A stretch of DNA of 64,000 nt from an uncultured Flavobacteriaceae bacterium (lineage in GTDB: Bacteria; Bacteroidota; Bacteroidia; Flavobacteriales; Flavobacteriaceae), in NCBI GenBank assembly GCA_937136455.1, contig CAKZOO010000107.1:1-64000 (forward strand). Direction: 5' to 3'. The stretch's first letter is position 1, and every line of letters begins with the position of its first letter. Positions 7,891 to 18,295 of the stretch are shown piece by piece. The notes below the pieces were generated by a model. That model did no database searches and was not told the DNA's origin. It was given only the letters and a program-made list of their open reading frames with translations. The translations under genes and the position numbers were made by a program.

Positions 7891-9048
7891 ATGATACCTA
7901 GAGAATCACAAAAAGAACTTTTATCTCTAGCATCCCAATTCAAAGCTGTAGCTGTTGTGGGACCTAGACAATCTGGAAAAACAACACTTACAAAAATGTT
8001 ATTTCCAGATAAAGTATATGTGAATTTTGAGAATCCAGACACTAAATTGTTTGCAACCCAAGATCCTAGAGGCTTTTTGTCAAACTATCCAAATGGAGCT
8101 ATTTTTGATGAAGCTCAACGGGTTCCACAACTATTCTCTTACTTACAACAAATTTTAGATGAATCTTCTTCAAACGGTCTATTTATTATAACAGGTTCAA
8201 ACAATTTTTTGTTGCAAGAACAGATTTCTCAATCTTTGGCAGGAAGGGTTGGTTATTTAAATCTACTTCCTCTAACCATAAGTGAAATAGGCTCTTTAGA
8301 ATCAGATGTCAATTCATTAATTTATAAAGGCGGGTATCCATCTTTATATAAGGAATCTATTGAACCTTCTAAATGGTATGCAAATTATATCAGAACATAT
8401 GTTGAAAGAGATGTTCGTTTAATTAAGAATATTACTGATTTTGCAGCATTCGAACGGTTTTTAAGGTTATGTGCTGCTAGAGTAGGGCAGCTTTTAAACA
8501 TGAATAATCTAGCAATGGAAGTAGGAGTTGACTCAAAAACGATAAATTCATGGATAGGAGTTTTAGAAAGTAGTTTTGTTGCTTTTAGATTGCAACCACA
8601 TTTTAAAAATTACAATAAACGAATCGTTAAAATGCCTAAACTCTATTTTTATGATACAGGCTTAGCAACTGCACTACTAGGTATAGAAAACAAGAATCAA
8701 CTTGATTTAAATATATACAAGGGAGCCTTGTTTGAAAATTTAATTGTCTTAGAATTAATCAAATCAAGGTTTAATAAGGCAAAACTCAACAATCTATTTT
8801 TTTGGAGAGACCATAAAGGAAATGAGATAGATGTTTTAATAGATAAGGGCTTCTCCTTGATTCCAATTGAAATTAAATCTGGTAAAACAATAACGAATGA
8901 ATTTTTTAAAGGTTTAAAGTATTGGCAAAAGTTATCAGGTCTTGATGCTGGATATGTAGTTTATTCAGGATCTGAGATTCAAAACAGAAGTGACGAATTA
9001 AAAGTTCTACCCTACGATAAATTAGAAGCAATTAAAGAATTGTTATAA
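7891..9048 (+). CDS. ATP-binding protein, AAA_14/DUF4143 type
   Basis: The 385-aa product has a Walker A GPRQSGKTT near residue 27, a Walker B-like IFDEAQRVP, the ITGSNNFLL sensor region, and a C-terminal DUF4143 half with FYDTGLATALLG and the motif NEIDVLID...PIEIKSGK. The last is the classic D-x(n)-ExK pattern of PD-(D/E)XK nuclease-like folds. Function of the family is unknown. Start 7891 is chosen over the in-frame ATG at 7843 because the operator and -7 box lie between them. It is a monocistronic accessory gene and a distant paralogue of the one at 2128-3255. Confidence 0.88.
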   Translation: MIPRESQKELLSLASQFKAVAVVGPRQSGKTTLTKMLFPDKVYVNFENPDTKLFATQDPRGFLSNYPNGAIFDEAQRVPQLFSYLQQILDESSSNGLFIITGSNNFLLQEQISQSLAGRVGYLNLLPLTISEIGSLESDVNSLIYKGGYPSLYKESIEPSKWYANYIRTYVERDVRLIKNITDFAAFERFLRLCAARVGQLLNMNNLAMEVGVDSKTINSWIGVLESSFVAFRLQPHFKNYNKRIVKMPKLYFYDTGLATALLGIENKNQLDLNIYKGALFENLIVLELIKSRFNKAKLNNLFFWRDHKGNEIDVLIDKGFSLIPIEIKSGKTITNEFFKGLKYWQKLSGLDAGYVVYSGSEIQNRSDELKVLPYDKLEAIKELL

Positions 9049-9162
9049 GATAATATTGAAGTGGTCGATAACAGTTAATCAATTCAAATTTGTCGATCAT
9101 CGAATCTGTTTTTTCTGAGATTAATTAATAGTTAGTTTAGTCTAAATCTTAAAATATATCTC

Positions 9163-9375
9163 ATGAAAAAGAGAATAATAACTGCATTAAATAACTTACT
9201 AGTTTATTTTATCGTTTTTTCAATTCTTGGAATGATTATAAAGATATATGATAACTTTACTAAAACTATAGTTGTTTCATTTATATCAGGAATCCTATTT
9301 GTGTTGATTTTGTTCGTTCATCAATTAGTTAGGAATAAACGAATTGAGACCAAAAGTAGGGAGGATAAGACTTGA
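9163..9375 (+). CDS. Small two-helix membrane protein
   Basis: The 70-aa product has a short basic N-terminus, two hydrophobic helices (about residues 11-28 and 35-55) and a basic, hydrophilic tail ending RKRIETKSREDKT-like. No family is recognised. A strong hairpin terminator follows closely, which supports it as an expressed unit. It resembles in size and layout the two-helix proteins at 22292-22543 and 26804-27028, but sequence similarity is not evident by eye. Confidence 0.5.
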   Translation: MKKRIITALNNLLVYFIVFSILGMIIKIYDNFTKTIVVSFISGILFVLILFVHQLVRNKRIETKSREDKT

Positions 9376-9387
9376 ATAATATAAAAA

Positions 9388-9416
9388 AAGCCAGCTTTCT
9401 AATTAAAGCTGGCTTT
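9388..9416. terminator. Bidirectional terminator between convergent genes
   Basis: AAAGCCAGCTTT and AAAGCTGGCTTT form a perfect 12-bp stem with a five-base loop, flanked by an A-run on the left and T-rich sequence on the right. It can stop both the small plus-strand gene and the minus-strand gltBD operon. Confidence 0.88.
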
Positions 9417-9441
9417 CTTATTGTTTAGTTGTTTTGGTTTT

Positions 9442-10908
9442 CTATACTCTAGGTAAGTCTCCTTCTTCTTTTAATGGAAGATTAGAGCTTCCCATTAGAT
9501 AAGTATCTACATGGTGAGCAGCTTGTCTACCTTCTGAGATGGCCCAAACGATGAGTGATTGTCCTCTACGTTGGTCTCCTGCAGCAAATACGCCTTCAAC
9601 ATTTGTTTTGTAGTCTACTACAGTAGCTTTGATATTGGTGCGCTCATCGAGTTCTAATCCCAATTGCTCAGCAACTGTGGTTTCTGAACCTGTGAATCCC
9701 ATTGCAAGAAGAACTAGTTCTGCTTTCCACTCTTTTTCAGATCCTGCAACTTCTTTGAGTTGTGGTCTACCTTCTGGAGTTTTTACCCATTCTACTTCAA
9801 CAGTTTTTAATCCCTTAAGGTTACCATCTTTATCTCCGATGAATTCTTTTGTTGAAATACTAAAGAAACGCTCAGCACCTTCTTTGTGAGAAGTACTTGT
9901 CTTGAGTCTCATTGGAAAGAATGGCCAAGGTTGGTTTGCTGGACGCTCAGGAGTACCCTTAGGCATGATTTCAAAGTTTGAAACTGATGTAGCTCCGTGA
10001 CGAATTGAAGTTCCAATACAGTCAGATCCTGTATCACCACCTCCAATAACGATGACATCTTTTCCAGTTGCTAAGAGTTCTTCTCCTTCGAATTGTTCTC
10101 CACCAACACGTTTGTTGTTTTGTTTTAAGAAATCCATAGCTTGAACCACTCCTTTGAGTTCAGCACCTGGAATTGGCAATCCTCTTCTTACAGTAGCACC
10201 TCCACAAAGCAATACCGCATCAAATTCTTCTTTTAATTGGTCAGCTTTGATGTCTTTGCCGATCTCCGTATTGGTCTTAAACTCAATACCTTCTTCTTCC
10301 ATGATTGCGATTCTTCTATCGATGACCTCTTTTTCCATTTTGAAATCTGGAATCCCAAAACGAAGTAGCCCACCTACTTTTGAATCGCGTTCAAATACGG
10401 TTACTAAATGACCTGCTCTATTTAGCTGTTGTGCAGCTGCTAATCCAGCAGGACCTGATCCTACTACAGCTACTTTTTTACCTGTTCTATGCTCTGGTGC
10501 AGCAGCAGTAACCCATCCTTGTGCAAATGCAGTTTCAACTACATTCTTTTCGATGTTTTCAATGGTCACAGGATCGGCGTTGATTCCGAGTACACAAGCC
10601 TCCTCACACGGAGCAGGACACAATCTTCCTGTAAATTCAGGGAAGTTGTTAGTAGAGTGTAATATTCTAGCTGCTTTCTCCCATTTACCTTGGTAAACCG
10701 CATCGTTAAAGTCAGGAATCAAGTTTCCAAGAGGACAACCTGAATGGCAGAATGGAATTCCGCAGTTCATACAACGAGCACCTTGATCTTTAAGATCTTT
10801 TTCCTCCATAGGAAGGGTAAACTCCTTGTAGTTCTTGATGCGTTCTTCTACTTTTTCGTAGGCTTCAACTTTTCTGTCAAATTCTAAAAATCCAGTAATC
10901 TTTCCCAT
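9442..10908 (-). CDS. gltD: Glutamate synthase, small subunit
   Basis: The 488-aa product is the NADPH-oxidising beta subunit of glutamate synthase. The N-terminal cysteine-rich region (CMNCGIPFCHSGCPLGN and CPAPCEEAC) binds 4Fe-4S clusters. Two dinucleotide-binding motifs follow: VVGSGPAGLAAAQ for FAD and VIGGGDTGSDC for NADPH. The ATG at 10908 gives the family start MGKITGF and lies 4 nt after the gltB stop, so the subunits are co-translated. Electrons pass from GltD to the FMN and Fe-S centre of GltB. Confidence 0.97.
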   Translation of the reverse strand: MGKITGFLEFDRKVEAYEKVEERIKNYKEFTLPMEEKDLKDQGARCMNCGIPFCHSGCPLGNLIPDFNDAVYQGKWEKAARILHSTNNFPEFTGRLCPAPCEEACVLGINADPVTIENIEKNVVETAFAQGWVTAAAPEHRTGKKVAVVGSGPAGLAAAQQLNRAGHLVTVFERDSKVGGLLRFGIPDFKMEKEVIDRRIAIMEEEGIEFKTNTEIGKDIKADQLKEEFDAVLLCGGATVRRGLPIPGAELKGVVQAMDFLKQNNKRVGGEQFEGEELLATGKDVIVIGGGDTGSDCIGTSIRHGATSVSNFEIMPKGTPERPANQPWPFFPMRLKTSTSHKEGAERFFSISTKEFIGDKDGNLKGLKTVEVEWVKTPEGRPQLKEVAGSEKEWKAELVLLAMGFTGSETTVAEQLGLELDERTNIKATVVDYKTNVEGVFAAGDQRRGQSLIVWAISEGRQAAHHVDTYLMGSSNLPLKEEGDLPRV

Positions 10909-10912
10909 AATA

Positions 10913-13900
10913 TTATAAAGTTTCAGCAGTTTCTTGTGCAATTCGCTCTAGTGCTTGGCGGTATTCCTCAGGCAATACTTTCACAAAGGAACCAAGCTGC
11001 TTATCCCAATCTTCTAAGATTCGCTGTGCCAATGGACTTGAAGTCGCATTGTAGTGATTCTCGATCAATTGTTTTAAAAGTTCTTTGTCTTCTTTCTCGT
11101 TAACATCGAGTAAGTTGAGACCTTCTGCCTTACACTTTGATTTAAATGTATTATTCTTGTCGTAGATGTAGGCGATACCACCACTCATACCTGATCCGAA
11201 GTTTCTTCCAACTTCTCCTAGGATAACAGCAGTACCTCCAGTCATATACTCACAACCGTGATCTCCGATTCCTTCAACAACTGCAGTTGCTCCTGAGTTT
11301 CTAACACAGAAACGCTCTCCTGCAATACCGTTGATATATGCTTCACCAGCAGTTGCTCCAAATAAGGTTACGTTACCAGTGATGATGTTCTCTTCGGGTT
11401 TAATAGTCGCTTCATCTGGAACCTTAACGATGAGTTTTGCTCCAGAAAGCCCTTTACCTAAATAGTCATTAGTGTTTCCAAGAACCGTCATGGTGAGTCC
11501 CTTGGTAGCAAAGGCTCCAAAACTCTGTCCTGCAGATCCGCTAAAGTTGAGCTTTAGAGTGTTTTCTGGAAGTCCTTGTGCACCGTATTTCTTAGAAATC
11601 TCATTCGAAATGATGGCTCCTACCGCACGATCGGTGTTTTTGATCGGGAAGTCTAAGCTCATACGTTCTTTTCTGTAAAGTGCAGGGTGCGCTTTTTCAA
11701 TAATCTCAAATTCAATAGAGTCTTCGATGTGATGTTCTTGTTTTTCGGTGTTGTAGAACTTGGTTCCTGCTGGTACTTTTACTTGGTGTAAAATTGGACT
11801 TAAATCTACTCCAGCAGCTTTATAGTGTTCGATGACTTGTTTGCGATCTAGTTTTTGAACTTGACCAACCATTTCATTAACCGTTCTAAATCCTAACTGA
11901 GCCATGATTTCTCTAAGCTCTTGAGCTACGAAATACATGAAGTTTACCACGTGTTCTGGTTCTCCTTTAAAGCGTTTTCTAAGCTCTGGGTTTTGAGTTG
12001 CAATACCTACAGGGCAAGTGTTGAGGTGACATACACGCATCATGACACATCCTGAAGCTACTAGTGGTGCTGTTGCAAATCCAAATTCTTCAGCTCCTAA
12101 TAGACAGGCGATTGCCACATCGCGACCTGTTTTTAACTGACCGTCACACTCGAGGCGAATACGGTTTCTAAGATCGTTCATCACAAGAGTCTGTTGTGCT
12201 TCTGCAATACCGAGCTCCCATGGAAGACCAGCATGTTTGAGTGAAGTAAGCGGTGATGCACCAGTACCTCCGTCAAATCCAGATATTAAGATTACATCAG
12301 CCTTAGCTTTTGATACTCCAGCTGCTACAGTTCCAACACCAACTTCTGATACTAATTTCACGTTGATTCTCGCTTCTCTGTTTGCCGATTTTAAATCGTA
12401 GATCAATTGCGATAAATCCTCAATCGAATAGATATCGTGATGTGGTGGTGGTGAAATGAGTCCTACATATGGAGTCGAGTTTCTAGTTTTGGCAATTTCA
12501 GGGTTCACCTTTGGCCCAGGTAATTGACCACCTTCTCCTGGTTTTGCACCCTGAGCCATTTTGATTTGAATCTCAGCAGCATTGGTAAGGTAGTTAGAGC
12601 TTACTCCAAAACGACCTGATGCTACCTGCTTAATTGCTGAGTTTTTCCAATCTCCTTGTTCTGTTTTATAGAATCTTAGCGGATTTTCTCCACCTTCACC
12701 TGAATTGGACTTACCTCCAATACGGTTCATAGCGATCGCTAAGTTCTCGTGAGCTTCTTGTGAAATGGATCCATAAGACATGGCTCCAGTTTTAAAACGC
12801 TTTACAATCTCTGTCCATGGTTCTACTTCATCCAATGGAATTGGATCGAAGTTTGAGAATTCTAATAGACCTCTAATGGTCATTAGATTCTTTGATTGTT
12901 CGTTGACAAGATCAGCGTATTCTTTATAAGTCGTTTTTTCGTTAGAACGAACTGCCTTTTGAAGTTTTGCTACAGTAAGCGGATTAAACATATGTTTTTC
13001 TCCATCTCTTCTCCAGCGGTAATCACCTCCGATTTCAAGGTCTAAAGTACCTGCAACATGATCGGTAGCAAATGCTTTTTGGTGGCGTTTGTTGATCTCT
13101 TTTTCGAGTTCGTAAAGGCCGATTCCTTGGATGCGAGTCGTTGTTCTTGGGAAGTATTTTTCAACTACTTTAGAGTTGAGTCCAATACATTCAAAAAGTT
13201 GTGATCCTCTATAAGAGTTTAAAGTTGAAACTCCCATTTTGTTCATTACTTTAAGGATCCCTTTTCCAACTGCTTTGTTGTAGTTTTCAATGGCCTTTTC
13301 AAATGAGTACTCGGTGATGTCATCTTCTTTCATCTTCTCAGCGATGATCTCATTCACTAAGTAAGGGTTGATCGCAGATGCTCCGTAACCGAAAAGAAGC
13401 GCGAAGTGGTGTACTTCTCTTGGCTCTGCAGATTCGATAATGATACTTGCCATTGAGCGCTTTCTGAGTTTTTGTAAACCAGAGTTTACAAAAGAACAAG
13501 CGAGTAAAGCAGGAATTGCCGCCTGTGTGCTCGATACATAGCGATCCGATAAGATGATAATATTGGCACCAGCATCGATTGCTTTCTCTGCTTGATCGAG
13601 AACAGATTGTAATCCTTCTTCTAATCCGTTATGTCCTTTTTCTACATTGTAAAGCATTTGAATGCTTTCTACTTTATAGTCAGGGCTAGCGTCGTAATTT
13701 TTAATCTTATCCAAATCTTCTTTAGAGATGACAGGATTTTGGATTTTTAATTTGCGACAGTGTAATTCTGTTTCTTCAAAGATGTTTTGATCCGATCCTA
13801 GCGTTAAACTGATATCGGTAATCATTTCTTCGCGAATACCATCTAATGGTGGGTTGGTTACCTGTGCGAAGAGTTGTTGAAAATAGTTGTAAACCAACTG

Positions 13901-15424
13901 TGGACGCTCTGATAATACAGCGATAGGCGTATCGGTTCCCATGGAGCCAATCGGTTCTTTTCCACTTTCTGCCATTGGCATAATAATGGTATTGATATCC
14001 TCACGGGTATAGCCGTAAGATACTTTGCGTTGATCTAAGGGAGCTTCACCGATAAACAACGGACAATCGTTATAAGGGATGTCTTTAAGGTGAACTAAGT
14101 TTTTATCGACCCATTGTTTGTATGGGTGTCTCTTAGCGATAGCTTCTTTTACTTCTTCGTCTTGAATAATACGACCTTCGGCCATATTTACTAAGAACAT
14201 TTTACCCGGTTCTAAACGACCGTGTAATTCTACATTAGAAGGTTCAATATCAACTACTCCAGTTTCGGAAGACATGATCACATAACCGTCTTTAGTCACT
14301 GAGTAACGAGAAGGTCTAAGTCCGTTTCTGTCGAGTACTGCACCGATATAGTTACCATCAGTAAATGGAATAGAAGCTGGACCATCCCATGGTTCCATCA
14401 TACACGAATGGTATTCGTAGAACGCTTTTTTATCTTCTGACATTTCATCGTTCTTTTCCCAAGCTTCAGGTACGAGAATCATCATTACTTCAGGAAGTGA
14501 TCTTCCCGTCATAAGTAACAATTCAACAACCATATCAAGTGTTGCTGAATCCGATTTGTTTGGAAGGATGATAGGAAGGATTTCTTTGATGTCATCACCA
14601 AATAAATCACTTTCTAAAAGTTCTTCTCTAGAGCGCATACGTGATACGTTACCTCTGAGCGTGTTGATCTCACCATTGTGACACATATATCTAAAAGGCT
14701 GTGCCAAATCCCAAGTAGGGAAGGTGTTGGTAGAGAAACGTTGGTGAACAAGAGCTAAACGAGTCACTACTCTAGGATCTTGAAGATCTCTGTAGTAAAG
14801 ACTAATGTCTTCTGGCATTAGTAGCCCTTTAAAGATGATGATCTTAGTCGATAAACTAGGAATGTAAAAGAATCCTTGTTCTGATAATTTTGAGTTGTAT
14901 ACTTTGTGTTCCGTCTTTTTTCTAGCGATGAATAAATGACGGTTAAAGTCTTGAATGTCTTGTTTGACGTCCGATTTTCCAATGAAGATCTGTGCGATAT
15001 AAGGTTCTGTTTCAGCAGCGATTCTACCAGGAACCGATTTGTTTACTGGAACAGTTCTCCAACCGAGAAGATGTAATCCCTGTGCCTTAATGTTTTCCTC
15101 TAAGGTATTGACGCAGAACTCACGTTGATTGCTCTTTTGAGGTAAGAATACGTTTGCAACAGCGTATTCACCTGCCTCTGGAAGTTCAAAGTCGCATTCC
15201 TCGGTGAAGAACTCATGTGGGATATCGATAAGAATCCCCGCTCCATCTCCGGTCTTGCCATCTGCACTTACGGCTCCTCTGTGTTCTAGTTTATCTAAAA
15301 TTTCTAAAGCCTTATGAATAATATCATTGGACTTTTTTCCTTCTAAGCTACATATAAAACCAGCCCCACAGTTGTCGTGTTCGTATTCTGGGAAGTACAA
15401 TCCCTGTTGTTCTAATTTCCTCAT
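10913..15424 (-). CDS. gltB: Glutamate synthase, large subunit
   Basis: The 1503-aa product makes two glutamates from glutamine and 2-oxoglutarate. Started at ATG 15424, it has an 18-residue propeptide ending EHDN followed by Cys19, the N-terminal nucleophile of the class II glutaminase domain, as expected. The FMN synthase domain is in the second half, and the 3Fe-4S cysteines are seen in GCVMMRVCHLNTCPVG. The C-terminal beta-helix region is rich in Gly. An in-frame extension upstream to 15484 would bury the nucleophile deep in the chain and overlap the promoter, so it is rejected. It is first gene of gltBD. Confidence 0.97.
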   Translation of the reverse strand: MRKLEQQGLYFPEYEHDNCGAGFICSLEGKKSNDIIHKALEILDKLEHRGAVSADGKTGDGAGILIDIPHEFFTEECDFELPEAGEYAVANVFLPQKSNQREFCVNTLEENIKAQGLHLLGWRTVPVNKSVPGRIAAETEPYIAQIFIGKSDVKQDIQDFNRHLFIARKKTEHKVYNSKLSEQGFFYIPSLSTKIIIFKGLLMPEDISLYYRDLQDPRVVTRLALVHQRFSTNTFPTWDLAQPFRYMCHNGEINTLRGNVSRMRSREELLESDLFGDDIKEILPIILPNKSDSATLDMVVELLLMTGRSLPEVMMILVPEAWEKNDEMSEDKKAFYEYHSCMMEPWDGPASIPFTDGNYIGAVLDRNGLRPSRYSVTKDGYVIMSSETGVVDIEPSNVELHGRLEPGKMFLVNMAEGRIIQDEEVKEAIAKRHPYKQWVDKNLVHLKDIPYNDCPLFIGEAPLDQRKVSYGYTREDINTIIMPMAESGKEPIGSMGTDTPIAVLSERPQLVYNYFQQLFAQVTNPPLDGIREEMITDISLTLGSDQNIFEETELHCRKLKIQNPVISKEDLDKIKNYDASPDYKVESIQMLYNVEKGHNGLEEGLQSVLDQAEKAIDAGANIIILSDRYVSSTQAAIPALLACSFVNSGLQKLRKRSMASIIIESAEPREVHHFALLFGYGASAINPYLVNEIIAEKMKEDDITEYSFEKAIENYNKAVGKGILKVMNKMGVSTLNSYRGSQLFECIGLNSKVVEKYFPRTTTRIQGIGLYELEKEINKRHQKAFATDHVAGTLDLEIGGDYRWRRDGEKHMFNPLTVAKLQKAVRSNEKTTYKEYADLVNEQSKNLMTIRGLLEFSNFDPIPLDEVEPWTEIVKRFKTGAMSYGSISQEAHENLAIAMNRIGGKSNSGEGGENPLRFYKTEQGDWKNSAIKQVASGRFGVSSNYLTNAAEIQIKMAQGAKPGEGGQLPGPKVNPEIAKTRNSTPYVGLISPPPHHDIYSIEDLSQLIYDLKSANREARINVKLVSEVGVGTVAAGVSKAKADVILISGFDGGTGASPLTSLKHAGLPWELGIAEAQQTLVMNDLRNRIRLECDGQLKTGRDVAIACLLGAEEFGFATAPLVASGCVMMRVCHLNTCPVGIATQNPELRKRFKGEPEHVVNFMYFVAQELREIMAQLGFRTVNEMVGQVQKLDRKQVIEHYKAAGVDLSPILHQVKVPAGTKFYNTEKQEHHIEDSIEFEIIEKAHPALYRKERMSLDFPIKNTDRAVGAIISNEISKKYGAQGLPENTLKLNFSGSAGQSFGAFATKGLTMTVLGNTNDYLGKGLSGAKLIVKVPDEATIKPEENIITGNVTLFGATAGEAYINGIAGERFCVRNSGATAVVEGIGDHGCEYMTGGTAVILGEVGRNFGSGMSGGIAYIYDKNNTFKSKCKAEGLNLLDVNEKEDKELLKQLIENHYNATSSPLAQRILEDWDKQLGSFVKVLPEEYRQALERIAQETAETL

Positions 15425-15440
15425 AAATCGTGATTTTGCA

Positions 15441-15472
15441 CAAAAATAGGTCTTTAGATAGGGTTTGCACAA
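15441..15472 (-). promoter_or_regulatory. gltBD promoter
   Basis: Read on the minus strand: TTG (15470-15472), 21 bp, then TATTTTTG (15441-15448), a consensus Bacteroidota -7 box, 16 nt before the gltB ATG at 15424. The expected transcript leader is about ten bases. Confidence 0.7.
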
Positions 15473-15654
15473 TGAAATAAGCATTTGTAACGAAAAATAA
15501 TAGTCTTATTAAATTTCCATTGAAAAAAATGTAAACTTGAGAATTTAGCCTTTTGTTTTTTATGGTATTCACGATTGAGATTTTAAGGATTTATCACTTT
15601 TAAAATTTAAAACTCTAAGTAAGATTTTATATATTTAATAGGTAAATCCTCTAT

Positions 15655-16794
15655 ATGACTACTAAACTTACTCAGGAACAAAATTTAATTAGAGAAGCAG
15701 CAAGAGATTTTGCTCAAAATTACCTAGCAACGGATATTTTAGATCGGGATAAAAAAGAACTTTTTCCTTTTCATTGGGTAAAGCAGATGGCCGAATTGGG
15801 CTTTATGGGAATGATGGTGAGTCCGGCTTATGAGGGCAGTGGTATGGATACACTCTCTTATGTGATGGCTATGGAGGAAATTTCAAAAGTAGATGCCTCA
15901 ACAGCGGTGATTATGTCGGTTAATAACTCCCTTGTTTGTTGGGGGTTGGAAAAATATGGGAATGAAAATCAAAAAAACACTTTTTTAAGAGAATTAGCAT
16001 CTGGTAGAAAGCTAGGAGCCTTTTGTTTGTCAGAGCCTGAGGCTGGGAGTGATGCAGCTCATTTAAAAACAAGAGCACTAGACAAGGGAGCTTATTTTGA
16101 ACTTACTGGGACTAAAAATTGGATTACCAATGGATCTTCGGCTGATCTCTATTTAGTAATGGCTCAAACAGATCCTACTCTCGGTCATAAAGGCATCAGT
16201 TGTTTTATCGTTGAAAAGGGGATGGAAGGATTTGAGATTGGCCCTAAAGAGGATAAATTGGGAATTCGCTCTAGTGATACGCACTCCCTATTGTTTAATC
16301 AGGTAAAAGTTCCAAAAGAGAATTTAGTAGGCGAACTAGGCTTTGGATTTAAATTTGCCATGGAAACCATTAATGGAGGTCGGATTGGTATTGCTGCACA
16401 AGCCTTGGGTATTGCTCAGGGAGCCTATGAGCGTTCCTTAGCTTATTCAAAAGAACGCAAAACTTTTGGAAAACCAATATCAGAGCATCAGGCAATTCAG
16501 TTTAAATTGGCGAAGATGAAAACGGAAATTGAGGCTGCTAGAACTCTTGTTTATAAAGCAGCTCGATTGAAAGACGCTCATCAGTCCTTTGATGTGGCTT
16601 CAGCTATGGCAAAGTTTTACGCTTCAAAGGTAGCCATGGAGGTTACAGTTGAAGCAGTGCAAATTCACGGTGGAAATGGATATGTAAGAGAGTACCATGT
16701 AGAGCGTATGATGCGAGATGCAAAAATCACTCAAATCTACGAGGGTACTTCTGAAATTCAATTGCTGGTAATCGCCAGATCTTTGTTAAACTAA
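15655..16794 (+). CDS. Acyl-CoA dehydrogenase
   Basis: This 379-aa FAD enzyme carries out the first oxidation of fatty-acid or amino-acid derived acyl-CoA. Signatures of the family are GAFCLSEPEAGSDA (FAD/substrate binding, around residues 120-135) and the C-terminal IYEGTSEIQ whose first Glu is the catalytic base in short/medium-chain enzymes. Length and motifs fit the short-chain (butyryl-CoA dehydrogenase-like) group, but chain-length preference cannot be judged. It is transcribed divergently from gltB and appears monocistronic. Confidence 0.94.
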   Translation: MTTKLTQEQNLIREAARDFAQNYLATDILDRDKKELFPFHWVKQMAELGFMGMMVSPAYEGSGMDTLSYVMAMEEISKVDASTAVIMSVNNSLVCWGLEKYGNENQKNTFLRELASGRKLGAFCLSEPEAGSDAAHLKTRALDKGAYFELTGTKNWITNGSSADLYLVMAQTDPTLGHKGISCFIVEKGMEGFEIGPKEDKLGIRSSDTHSLLFNQVKVPKENLVGELGFGFKFAMETINGGRIGIAAQALGIAQGAYERSLAYSKERKTFGKPISEHQAIQFKLAKMKTEIEAARTLVYKAARLKDAHQSFDVASAMAKFYASKVAMEVTVEAVQIHGGNGYVREYHVERMMRDAKITQIYEGTSEIQLLVIARSLLN

Positions 16795-16928
16795 ATATTA
16801 TTAATAACAAGTTCGTTAAAAATGTAAAGCTTTCTTTGAAATTGCTTTGTTTCACTAGAGCTTTTTTTATATTTGTTACGCATCTTTTGCACAAACTACA
16901 AACTTTATTATTCTAACTATTTTATTTC

Positions 16929-18263
16929 ATGGAAACTGTAATTATCGCAATTTTTGTTTTAGGGTATCTAGCGATCACTTTAGAGCACAATCTCAAAATT
17001 GATAAATTAATACCAGCTTTGGCAATGATGGCCTTACTTTGGGCTATTATCGCATTAACTCATATGGATGTTTTTGAGGTGAATACCGCCTTAAAAGAAC
17101 TAGAGCCAACTCATGTAGATGAGATTCTTTTACATCATTTGGGAAAAACAGCTGAAATTCTTGTCTTTCTATTAGGGGCAATGACGATTGTTGAAATCAT
17201 TGATCACTTTAATGGATTTCAAACAATCAAGAGTTTTATCAAATTTAAAAGCAAGCGTAAATTACTGTGGCTTTTTGCCTTTTTAGCATTTATCTTATCG
17301 GCTATTATCGATAACCTTACTGCGACAATCGTACTGATTACCATCTTGCAAAAAGTAGTTAAAGACCGCAATACTCGATTGTGGTTTGCAGGTCTGATCA
17401 TTATTGCGGCAAATGCAGGTGGGGCTTGGTCTCCAATTGGAGATGTGACTACAACCATGCTATGGATTGCCAATAAAGTTTCGACGGTTCAACTTATTGA
17501 ACACTTATTGATTCCTTCGCTGATTTGTATGATTGTTCCTGTACTGATTATGGGAGGTAGCAAGCATTTCAAAGGTGATATTGAAATGGAAGATGATGAT
17601 ACGGGTAAAACAAAACAAGGTTCTTTTATGCTTTATTTAGGACTTGGTTCTATTGTTTTTGTTCCGATTTTTAAAACCATCACCCACCTTCCTCCTTACG
17701 TAGGAATGATGCTTTCGTTGGCGATTGTGGCCACTTTTGCGGAAATTCTCTCTAGTAGAGCGTTTACTGTTGGAGGAGCGATGAGTGGTAACGAAGATGG
17801 TGGTTCACATCACTCTCCTGTTCATACGGCTTTAGCTCGTATCGAAATGCCTTCGATCCTTTTCTTTTTAGGAATTTTATTAGCAGTTGCGGCACTTGAA
17901 TCGTTGGGGATCTTATTCCATTTTGCTGAAGGCTTGAATTCAACTTTTCCAAATACAGATATCGTAGTTCTTTTATTAGGAGCTGGATCTGCTGTTATTG
18001 ATAATGTTCCATTAGTGGCGGCAAGTATCGGTATGTTCTCTGAGGGATTAGACAATCCACTTTGGCACTTTATCGCTTATTCAGCGGGTACAGGTGGATC
18101 GATGTTGATTATTGGTTCTGCAGCTGGTGTTGTGGCGATGGGAATGGAAAAAATTGATTTCTTCTGGTATTTAAAGAAGATTTCTTGGTTGGCATTTATC
18201 GGTTTTGCAGCAGGATCTGCAGCATTTATACTCCTTAGAGACTTTGTCTTAAACGTGGCATAA
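16929..18263 (+). CDS. nhaD: Na+/H+ antiporter NhaD
   Basis: The 444-aa membrane protein belongs to the ion-transporter superfamily. It has roughly 11-13 hydrophobic helices and the NhaD-type motifs IIDNLTATIVLI and AANAGGAWSPIGDVTTTMLW in the first half, echoed by VIDNVPLVAAS and GTGGSMLIIGSAAG in the second half. Such proteins expel sodium in exchange for protons and are common in marine bacteria. A 32-nt gap separates it from the exbB-like gene, so transcriptional read-through is possible. Confidence 0.93.
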   Translation: METVIIAIFVLGYLAITLEHNLKIDKLIPALAMMALLWAIIALTHMDVFEVNTALKELEPTHVDEILLHHLGKTAEILVFLLGAMTIVEIIDHFNGFQTIKSFIKFKSKRKLLWLFAFLAFILSAIIDNLTATIVLITILQKVVKDRNTRLWFAGLIIIAANAGGAWSPIGDVTTTMLWIANKVSTVQLIEHLLIPSLICMIVPVLIMGGSKHFKGDIEMEDDDTGKTKQGSFMLYLGLGSIVFVPIFKTITHLPPYVGMMLSLAIVATFAEILSSRAFTVGGAMSGNEDGGSHHSPVHTALARIEMPSILFFLGILLAVAALESLGILFHFAEGLNSTFPNTDIVVLLLGAGSAVIDNVPLVAASIGMFSEGLDNPLWHFIAYSAGTGGSMLIIGSAAGVVAMGMEKIDFFWYLKKISWLAFIGFAAGSAAFILLRDFVLNVA

Positions 18264-18295
18264 ACTTTGTTTAAATTATACTAATTAACGAATCT

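Noticed and set aside
7791..7898. Short plus-strand open frame (35 codons) starting ATG at 7791
   Set aside because: It runs through the palindrome and -7 box of the DUF4143-type gene and has no protein-like features.
15425..15484. Upstream extension of gltB to 15484
   Set aside because: It would bury the catalytic Cys far from the N-terminus and cover the gltBD promoter.
16805..16872. Terminator after the acyl-CoA dehydrogenase gene (AAAGCT...AGCTTTTTTT)
   Set aside because: The stem is only about 6 bp with a loop of more than 25 nt, too weak to call.
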